Assembly (NCBI GenBank): GCA_007280205.1 | Contig: QYPX01000059.1 | Coordinates: 35,030-99,029 of the forward strand | DNA from: Comamonadaceae bacterium | Lineage (GTDB): Bacteria; Pseudomonadota; Gammaproteobacteria; Burkholderiales; Burkholderiaceae_C | Length of the DNA stretch: 64,000 bases | Reading direction: 5' to 3' | In this document: positions 43,173-50,021 of the stretch, piece after piece | Layout of the letters: every line of letters begins with the position of its first letter | Numbering within the stretch: position 1 is the first letter of the stretch | Position numbers and translations under genes: made by a program | Notes under the pieces: model-generated | Told to the model about the DNA's origin: nothing | Databases searched by the model: none | Seen by the model: only the letters and a program-made list of their open reading frames with translations

Positions 43173-45914
43173 GTGAAATTATTTGACGATACGATGAACA
43201 GGCCGCCCACTCATTGGACCAAGCTGGCTGCGGCTGGCTTGTTGGTGGCTGCTGCCCTTGCCGGTTGCGGCGGTGGTAGTGACGGTGCAGTTGGCCCCGC
43301 AGGCCCTGCCGGCCCTGCGGGAGCAGCCGGCGCAACCGGCCCAACCGGCCCCGCTGGTGCTGACAAGACCACCGGCACAGTGGACGCTGCGCAGCTCGGC
43401 TTCGCTGACCTGACCAACAAGGCCCTGGCTGGCAAGGTCTTGAGCGTTGATACCTCGGGCAACCAGCCGGTCGTCAACTTCCAGGTCGTCATGAAAGACA
43501 CCAACGAAGGTGTGCGCGGTCTGCGGACTTTTGCTCTGCACATTGCGCAGCAAAAACCCGCCGTTGACGGTAGCGCCTCTTACTGGCTCAACTACCTGGC
43601 CGACGGCCTTCCACTGACGGCTGATCCAGCTGCCGCGGCGGCCAAGGTCAATCCGAGCGCAGACTCCGTTACATCATTCAATGCCGACGGCACCGTCAAG
43701 GGTCAAGGCTATGCAGTGACCGATAACGGCGACGGCACTTACGCTGTCAAGTTTGGCGCCAACATCAAGGCGAACACCAAGGTCGTTTACGACGCATCAC
43801 TGACACACCGTGTCGTGGTTGGCGTGCGCAGCGTCGCCGTTCCTGGCGTGGTGGGCAAAACGGCTGGCGCTTACGCCGGTCCGCTCAACCCGCTAACCGG
43901 TGCTGTCATTGCGCAGTTCACCAACACCAACGGTACCAACCTGGCCTATGACTTCAAGCCGGCAGCAACAGGTGTGGGCGCGGTCCTGAAAGACAGCGCT
44001 GGCAATGCGACCTTTGCCCGCGACAACGTCACGGTAGCCGCTTGCAACCAGTGCCACATGAAGCTTGAATACGGCTTCCCGCGCGGCAACAACACCAGCG
44101 GTCACTTTGGTTCGCGTACCGACACCAAGACCTGCGTGATGTGCCATACACCGCAAAACACAGCGGGCAAGGGCGACTTCACGACCTTCATCCACAAACT
44201 GCACATGGGTGAGGAACTGAAGAAAACAGAATTGCTGTTCTGGAGTACCACCTTGAACTACAACGAGGTCAAGTACCCGCAGGATGTCAGAAACTGTGCA
44301 CAGTGCCACAAGGGTTCTGTCGTTAACAGTCAGTTGACACCCACGCTCAAGGCTTGCGGTTCCTGCCATAACGCAGTGGACTTCAGCCTGGGTAATGTTG
44401 CTGGCGGTCACATTGGTGGTGCCAAGGCTGACGACAAGACCTGCGCGCTGTGCCATGACGCAGCAGACATTGGCTTGAATCACGTCGCCGTGATCGCACC
44501 CGATCCAGCCAACGTCTTCAGCACCCCGGTCGGTGGCAACAACAACACCAACGCGTCCTACCTGGCCGCAGTCGGTGTGGTGCCTTCCGGCGCAGCGAAG
44601 ATTACTTACGCCATTTCCAGCGTCACACGCAATGCAACGACGGGAAACCCATCGATTGTTTTCAAGCTGATGAAAGACGGCGCTGACGTGGTCTTCAATA
44701 CCTACTCCGCCACCGGCAAGACCGAACTGATTGATGGCTTCGTGGGTTCACCCAGCGTGTACTTCGCGTTCTCCGTCGCACAAGACGGTATCGCTGCACC
44801 GGCCGACTACAACGCCAGCGCCAGCACCTACATCAAGAACATCTGGCGTGGTGATGGCAAGGACGTCAAGGGTGCCGCTCTGGCCGCCGCTGCCGTGGGC
44901 ACCATAACCGGCCCGGTCGCTGGCTACTACACCATCACGCTGACGGGTGTGAACGTTCCGGCAACGGCCAAGATGCTGACCGGTGGCGTGGGTTACACCT
45001 ACGGCCTGGCCACCACCCTGCCGCTGACGCAGATCAACCTTGCCAAGTATCCGTACACGGCCAATGCCGCTACGGTCAACTCCGGCGTGGGTGGTGTGGG
45101 TGGCCTCAGTGTCCCGGCACCGAACGTCTGGAAGGTAGCTACCGGCTTTACGGGTCGTCGTCTCATCACCGACACAGCCAAGTGCAATGCCTGCCACGGC
45201 GCGTTGGGTGTCAAGCCCACGTTCCATGCTGGCCAACGCAACGACGCACAGACCTGTACGTTCTGCCATAACGTGAACCGGACCAACAGCGGCTGGCCAG
45301 TCAACATCAACTACGACGTGCACGCCATCCACAATGGCAAGAGCGGCCAGCGTACAAACAAGTTCAGTTGGGAAGCGACTGCCGGCGCCAAGTTCTGGGA
45401 AGTGGGCTATCCAGGCCAACTCAAGAACTGCGAAGGCTGCCACATCGCTGGTATGTATGACTTCAGCAATACAGCCTACGTCGGTACCGCCACGGTCCCG
45501 AGCGTTGTGCCTAACCTGCTGATGACCACCGCTGCCAGCGGCACCATCAACGCCGCTGGCTTCCAGATCATCACGGGTCTCGAAACTGTCCTGAGCACGA
45601 GCTCGGTCATTTCGCCCTTCGTGACGCCCGGAACCGCTTACGGCGTAACCTTCAGCTTTAACGCCAACACCGGCGTGACGGTCCCTGCGGCAGACACCAC
45701 GCTGGTGCTCTCGCCCATCAGTGCCGCCTGCTCCGGTTGCCACGACTCCAAGATCGCTCGCGCTCACATGAAGAGCAATGGCGGCTCGGTGTTTGATCCG
45801 CGCACGGAAGCCATGGCCAAGACAGAGCAGTGCCTGGTTTGCCATGGCCCGGCCAACAACGCGGTATTCAACGACACCGTGCCGACCATCAAGCTGGTGC
45901 ACCGTTGGTGGTAA
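43173..45914 (+). CDS. Decaheme lipoprotein 3, OmcA/MtrC family, with collagen-like linker
   Basis: GTG start at 43173 after AAGGAG, beginning VKLFDDTMNRPPTHW, 913 residues. A lipobox LVAAALAGC is followed by Gly-X-Y triplets (GPAGPAGPAGAAGATGPTGP). Ten CxxCH sites: CNQCH, CVMCH, CAQCH, CGSCH, CALCH, then CNACH, CTFCH, CEGCH, CSGCH, CLVCH. Signal and linker closely copy gene 2, but the heme domains have diverged widely, so either the 5' ends were exchanged by gene conversion or they are under stronger constraint. It ends with KLVHRWW instead of the HK tail seen in its relatives. Confidence 0.93.
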   Translation: MKLFDDTMNRPPTHWTKLAAAGLLVAAALAGCGGGSDGAVGPAGPAGPAGAAGATGPTGPAGADKTTGTVDAAQLGFADLTNKALAGKVLSVDTSGNQPVVNFQVVMKDTNEGVRGLRTFALHIAQQKPAVDGSASYWLNYLADGLPLTADPAAAAAKVNPSADSVTSFNADGTVKGQGYAVTDNGDGTYAVKFGANIKANTKVVYDASLTHRVVVGVRSVAVPGVVGKTAGAYAGPLNPLTGAVIAQFTNTNGTNLAYDFKPAATGVGAVLKDSAGNATFARDNVTVAACNQCHMKLEYGFPRGNNTSGHFGSRTDTKTCVMCHTPQNTAGKGDFTTFIHKLHMGEELKKTELLFWSTTLNYNEVKYPQDVRNCAQCHKGSVVNSQLTPTLKACGSCHNAVDFSLGNVAGGHIGGAKADDKTCALCHDAADIGLNHVAVIAPDPANVFSTPVGGNNNTNASYLAAVGVVPSGAAKITYAISSVTRNATTGNPSIVFKLMKDGADVVFNTYSATGKTELIDGFVGSPSVYFAFSVAQDGIAAPADYNASASTYIKNIWRGDGKDVKGAALAAAAVGTITGPVAGYYTITLTGVNVPATAKMLTGGVGYTYGLATTLPLTQINLAKYPYTANAATVNSGVGGVGGLSVPAPNVWKVATGFTGRRLITDTAKCNACHGALGVKPTFHAGQRNDAQTCTFCHNVNRTNSGWPVNINYDVHAIHNGKSGQRTNKFSWEATAGAKFWEVGYPGQLKNCEGCHIAGMYDFSNTAYVGTATVPSVVPNLLMTTAASGTINAAGFQIITGLETVLSTSSVISPFVTPGTAYGVTFSFNANTGVTVPAADTTLVLSPISAACSGCHDSKIARAHMKSNGGSVFDPRTEAMAKTEQCLVCHGPANNAVFNDTVPTIKLVHRWW

Positions 45915-45977
45915 GCTGAATTGGAGGGGGCGGGTCGACGGCCTGCTCTCTTCGGTTCGAGGTTTGAATTGAGATAA

Positions 45978-46013
45978 TTGACCCGGCTGCAATGCAGCCG
46001 GGTCAATTTTTTT
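45978..46013 (+). terminator. Terminator after decaheme gene 3
   Basis: A perfect 13-bp stem (TTGACCCGGCTGC / GCAGCCGGGTCAA) with an AAT loop is followed by seven T. The next gene starts only 45 bases later, so it needs readthrough or a very short promoter. Confidence 0.95.
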
Positions 46014-46057
46014 GTCGGCAGCCTTGCTGCCTCATTTTTTTCTTTCAGGAATATTCA

Positions 46058-46480
46058 ATGAATCGCCCTCTTCTCCAAAGTGCTCTGCTGGTCTCTGCCT
46101 TGCTGCTCGCAAACGCTTCCTGCTTTGCAGCCGATCAAAAATCCGAAACGACAGCAAAGCCCGCGGCCGTTGCCAGCGCTGCCAAGCTCTCACAAGAGCA
46201 GACCAAAACCAGGAAGCCCGTCACGCCAGCCAACACCAAGGCCGCCCAGGCGGCAGCCGCCAAGCTGGTCGACATCAATAGCGCCAGCAAGGCCGAGTTG
46301 ATGAAGCTGCCCGGCGTCAGCGATGCGGATGCCGCCAAGATCATTGCCGGCCGACCCTACCTCACCAAGACCCGTCTGGTGACAAAAAACATCGTTTCAA
46401 TGGAGGTTTATCAGAGCATCAACAAGCTTGTGATTGCCAAGCAAAAGGAACCGCCGGCGCCCAAAGCGGCTTCCAAGTAA
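46058..46480 (+). CDS. Exported helix-hairpin-helix protein 1 (ComEA-like)
   Basis: The ATG at 46058 ([20 protein letters not shown]) follows AGGA and gives 140 residues; the track start lies in the terminator. After the signal peptide (ending CFAAD) there is an Ala/Lys/Thr-rich linker. A helix-hairpin-helix motif follows, [32 protein letters not shown], as in the competence DNA receptor ComEA. The C terminus is basic. It could bind DNA or a protein partner outside the cytosol. No competence genes are near; it sits between two decaheme genes. A paralogue lies at 49490. Confidence 0.85.
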   Translation: MNRPLLQSALLVSALLLANASCFAADQKSETTAKPAAVASAAKLSQEQTKTRKPVTPANTKAAQAAAAKLVDINSASKAELMKLPGVSDADAAKIIAGRPYLTKTRLVTKNIVSMEVYQSINKLVIAKQKEPPAPKAASK

Positions 46481-46534
46481 TCCGCTGCGGGTCAGCAGCG
46501 ATCCTGAAAATTTACTTCCTTAAGCACATCAAGT

Positions 46535-46618
46535 TTGATCCAGGACAAACTTGACCCAGGTCAGCACATGGAAAATCGCGCCTTGTAAAGCGTCGGTAAA
46601 GATTTTTGTGTGTAACTT
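46535..46618 (+). promoter_or_regulatory. Conserved regulatory leader of decaheme gene 4
   Basis: FNR-like box TTGAT-CCAG-GACAA (46535-46548). A second dyad TTGAC-CCAG-GTCAG starts 16 bp later (46551). Direct repeats TGTAAA (46584) and GGTAAA (46595) are 11 bp apart. A -10-like TAACTT starts at 46613. The spacing is the same as in the other three leaders. Confidence 0.6.
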
Positions 46619-46637
46619 AGGGCTTAAGGAGACTGTT

Positions 46638-49367
46638 GTGAACTGTTTAGATCAAAGCAAGAAAGGGCCGGCCCAGCATTGGACCAGGCTCGCTGCCGCC
46701 AGTGTGCTGGCAGCAGCTGTCCTCGCCGGTTGCGGCGGCGGCAGCGACGGTGCACCGGGCGCAAGCGGTGCCACCGGCCCGGCAGGTGCTGGTGGCGCCA
46801 CAGGACCCGCCGGCACCAATGCCGTCGCAACGGTCCAAATCAAGGCTCTATCGCCCGACCAGTGGGCTGCTGCCAACTTCGCCGCAACCATCACCGGTGT
46901 AGCGATCAGCGGCACACCCGTGGTCAGCTTCAAAGTCACAGACAGCGTCACCGGTTACCCGGTCATCGGCCTGGGCAGCAAGTCCAAAAGCGCAACAGCC
47001 ACGGTTACCAGCTATCCGAATGTGGCGTTTGCCATTGCCAAGCTGGTTCCCGGCGCCAACGGCAGCCCAAGCAAGTGGGTCAGCTACAACGTGACCTCGG
47101 TGCCCACCACGACGGCCCCTACCGTCCTGCCCGCCAAGCCGACCACCGACAACGCCGGCACCCTGGTTGACAACGGCGACGGTTCCTACAAGTACACCTT
47201 CTACCGCGATGTCACCAAGAGCAAGGACATTGTTGCCGCCGCTGCAGCCTCAGCAACAACCGCCAGCGTCAACAACAAGGTCGCTGATCTGGGTGACCTG
47301 ACCTATGACGCGGCACTGACGCACCGTGTCGTGCTGCAACTCTCGGGCAACGCGCCGGGCACCGGCACCAACACAGCCGATGCAGTGCAAGTGGTCCCTG
47401 GCGTGGCCATGAAGAACCCGCTGAACGTGGCCTATGACTTCATTCCCGCTACCGGCAAGGCAGTCGCTGCCACGGACACGCAGCGCGAAATCGTCGCCCT
47501 GGCTTCTTGCCTGGAATGCCACAGCAAGTTTGCCGTTCATGGCGGTGGCCGTCAGGACCCCAAACTGTGCGTGACCTGCCACAACGACCAGCGCAAGTAC
47601 GGTAATGCGGAAGCCGCCGCCGGTACGACGACAACCTACTCCGGCAGCACCTACAAGATCAACGGCCTGGCCGTCGGTGACCTGCCAGCCTTCCTGCACC
47701 GCCTGCACATGGGCAAGGAACTGAAAAAGACCGGCTACAACTATGCCAATATCTTGTTCAACGAAGTGACCTATCCGCAAAGCATCACCAACTGCGCCAA
47801 GTGCCACGACGGCGCCAAGACTGCGCAGGGCGACAACTGGAAGAAGGTTCCTAGCGCGATGGCCTGCGGTGCTTGCCACGACGGCATCAACTTCACCACC
47901 GGTCTGGGCACCGCCATCAACGGCGACACCGCCGGCCACATTGGCAAGGCGCAAGCCGATGATTCCAAGTGCACCTTGTGCCATGACGCCGTCAGCATTC
48001 CGGTTTACCACGTCACCGTTGACCCGACGGGGGCGGTTGATCGCGGTGGCTATCCGCTTAATACCGCAGCGAACGTTCCGACCGTGGGCTTGCCCGCCGG
48101 CATGGGCCCGGCGATTCCGCTGGCTTCGCAACTCAATCTGCCAGCTGGCGTATACAAGATCGGCTTCGAGCTCAAGCAGGTCACCGTTGCCGGTGCGGCT
48201 GGTGCCAAGAAGGCGACTGTGGTGTACCGTATCCTGAAAGACGGCGCACCGGTCACCCTCAACGCCACCGGCTTCCTGATGGACAACGTTGACGGAACAC
48301 CGAGCATCTATGTTGGTTATGGTCTGCCGCAAGATGGCATCACCACACCGGTGGACTGGAACGCCAGCATCAGTGCCACCGTGCTGCAGCTGCGCGACAA
48401 GGTAGCCGGCAATACCCAGACCGGTCCGGACGCAAGTGGTTACTACACGGCAACACTGGCCGCAGTGGTTCCTGATGCAGCCAAGATGGTGACCGGCGCG
48501 ATCGGCATCAACTACAACGGCTTTGTGCAACTCGGGTTGGCTGCCTATCCGAAGGGCATCCGTCTGCGTGAGCCAGCCTTTGTCATGAAGCAGGCCGACG
48601 GCTTTACCGGAACTGCTGCACGGCGCACGATTGTCAGCAATGCCAAGTGCAACAACTGCCATGGTCAGTTGGGTGTCTCGCCATCGTTCCACAGCGGCGC
48701 CCGCAACAACGGCGAAGGCTGCGCGATCTGCCACCAGGCCAATACATCCACCGGTCATACCGGTGCCGCGTACAACTTTGGTGGTGGCTGGAACGTCGGC
48801 ATCAAGAACATGGTGCACTCGATCCATGCCGGCAAGAAGCGCGAACAGTCCTTCACCTACGAAGCCACGGCCGCCAATCCGAACGGCTTCAAGGAAGTGA
48901 CCTATCCGGGCGTGCTGCGCAATTGCGAACAGTGTCACGTGGCTGGCAGCTATGACTTCAGCACCGCCGCCAATGCGGCCGCTGTGCCGAACCTGCTGTG
49001 GACGACGGATGCCAAGGCCGACATGAGCAACCCGACCAATGCCGCAACACTCGGTCTGTCGCCATGGGTCACCTCCCTGGGCAGAGGCCAGACCAGCTAC
49101 ACGGCTGACAATCTGGTGACCTCACCAGTGACTTCCGCCTGCTTTGGCTGCCACGACAGCAAGATCTCCGTATCGCACATGCAACTCAACGGCGGCACGG
49201 TTTACGGCTCGGTGTCCACGGTTTCCAGCGGTGGTCCGCGCCCCGCAGTTCCGTCAGCTTCTGCTGCGCCGGTAGCAACCACCTTCAGCTTTACCAAGGT
49301 GGAGACCTGTATGGTTTGCCATGCGACCGGCAAGGTCGCCGACATCAAGGTCATGCACGCCAAGTAA
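46638..49367 (+). CDS. Decaheme lipoprotein 4, OmcA/MtrC family, with collagen-like linker
   Basis: GTG at 46638 after AAGGAG, beginning VNCLDQSKKGPAQHW, 909 residues. A lipobox LAAAVLAGC is followed by Gly-X-Y triplets (GAPGASGATGPAGAGGATGP) and then NAVATVQIKALSPDQW, shared with gene 2. Ten CxxCH sites: CLECH, CVTCH, CAKCH, CGACH, CTLCH, then CNNCH, CAICH, CEQCH, CFGCH, CMVCH. It is closer to gene 5 in its leader and to gene 2 in its N-terminal domain. It ends VMHAK. Confidence 0.93.
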   Translation: MNCLDQSKKGPAQHWTRLAAASVLAAAVLAGCGGGSDGAPGASGATGPAGAGGATGPAGTNAVATVQIKALSPDQWAAANFAATITGVAISGTPVVSFKVTDSVTGYPVIGLGSKSKSATATVTSYPNVAFAIAKLVPGANGSPSKWVSYNVTSVPTTTAPTVLPAKPTTDNAGTLVDNGDGSYKYTFYRDVTKSKDIVAAAAASATTASVNNKVADLGDLTYDAALTHRVVLQLSGNAPGTGTNTADAVQVVPGVAMKNPLNVAYDFIPATGKAVAATDTQREIVALASCLECHSKFAVHGGGRQDPKLCVTCHNDQRKYGNAEAAAGTTTTYSGSTYKINGLAVGDLPAFLHRLHMGKELKKTGYNYANILFNEVTYPQSITNCAKCHDGAKTAQGDNWKKVPSAMACGACHDGINFTTGLGTAINGDTAGHIGKAQADDSKCTLCHDAVSIPVYHVTVDPTGAVDRGGYPLNTAANVPTVGLPAGMGPAIPLASQLNLPAGVYKIGFELKQVTVAGAAGAKKATVVYRILKDGAPVTLNATGFLMDNVDGTPSIYVGYGLPQDGITTPVDWNASISATVLQLRDKVAGNTQTGPDASGYYTATLAAVVPDAAKMVTGAIGINYNGFVQLGLAAYPKGIRLREPAFVMKQADGFTGTAARRTIVSNAKCNNCHGQLGVSPSFHSGARNNGEGCAICHQANTSTGHTGAAYNFGGGWNVGIKNMVHSIHAGKKREQSFTYEATAANPNGFKEVTYPGVLRNCEQCHVAGSYDFSTAANAAAVPNLLWTTDAKADMSNPTNAATLGLSPWVTSLGRGQTSYTADNLVTSPVTSACFGCHDSKISVSHMQLNGGTVYGSVSTVSSGGPRPAVPSASAAPVATTFSFTKVETCMVCHATGKVADIKVMHAK

Positions 49368-49420
49368 ACAGCAAGTTCGCTTGCAGCAGTTCACCCCCCC
49401 GGGTGAACTACATTAACAAA

Positions 49421-49450
49421 ACCCGATGGTGGCAACACCGTCGGGTTTTT
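49421..49450 (+). terminator. Terminator after decaheme gene 4
   Basis: An 11-bp stem with one T-G wobble (ACCCGATGGTG / CACCGTCGGGT, GCAA loop) is followed by five T. Another hairpin (TTCACCC / GGGTGAA) is at 49390-49407. Confidence 0.9.
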
Positions 49451-49489
49451 CAATTTTTTTCCAAGTCACGTTAACGCAGAGAGAACATC

Positions 49490-49858
49490 ATGAAATCCAG
49501 TACCGTCAAAATCGCCCTGATCGCCCTGGCACTGAGCCTGTCAACCAGCCTCGCCCTGGCCGCCGAGAGCAAGCCGCCTGTCGCCGACGCAGCCAAAGCC
49601 AGCGCCAAGCCCGCATCCACCAGTTCAGCCCCGAGAGTCAAGCTGGTGGACCTCAACAGCGCAAAAAAGGAAGAGCTGAAGAGCCTGCCCGGCGTGACCG
49701 ACGAGGTGGCGGCCAAGATCATTGCCGGCCGACCCTACCTCTCCAAAGCGCATCTGTTGACGCGCAAGATCGTCGAAGCTGGGGAATATGAGAACCTCAG
49801 AGCCCTGGTGATCGCGAAGCAAAAAGGCCGTCCGGACGCGAAACCTGTCAAAAAGTAG
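49490..49858 (+). CDS. Exported helix-hairpin-helix protein 2 (ComEA-like)
   Basis: 122 residues with a signal peptide (IALIALALSLSTSLALAAE), a short Ala/Lys/Pro linker and a helix-hairpin-helix region, [32 protein letters not shown]. The segment KIIAGRPYL and the basic C terminus are shared with the paralogue at 46058. It likewise follows a decaheme gene and terminator, so [decaheme + HhH] is a repeated unit. The role is unknown; DNA or cytochrome binding is possible. Confidence 0.85.
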   Translation: MKSSTVKIALIALALSLSTSLALAAESKPPVADAAKASAKPASTSSAPRVKLVDLNSAKKEELKSLPGVTDEVAAKIIAGRPYLSKAHLLTRKIVEAGEYENLRALVIAKQKGRPDAKPVKK

Positions 49859-49913
49859 ACGCTTGCAAACTCACTGGCGGCGTCCGGGATTTACATTCCT
49901 AAGCTCTCAAAGT

Positions 49914-49997
49914 TTGATCTAAGACAAACTTGACTCAGGTCAGGCAATGGAGAATCGCGCGGTGTAAAGTGAATGTAAAGTGGAATTTTTCTATAAA
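49914..49997 (+). promoter_or_regulatory. Conserved regulatory leader of decaheme gene 5
   Basis: FNR-like box TTGAT-CTAA-GACAA (49914-49927) with a second dyad TTGAC-TCAG-GTCAG at 49930. Perfect TGTAAAG direct repeats at 49963 and 49974 (11-bp step). A consensus-like -10 TATAAA starts at 49992, 18 bases after the second repeat began. This is the clearest of the four leaders. Confidence 0.68.
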
Positions 49998-50021
49998 TTG
50001 TTAACGCCATAGGAGGCAAAA

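Noticed and set aside
47250-48938. 562-residue minus-strand ORF
   Set aside because: Antisense to decaheme gene 4; its Cys/His content mirrors the heme codons of the other strand. No supported start.
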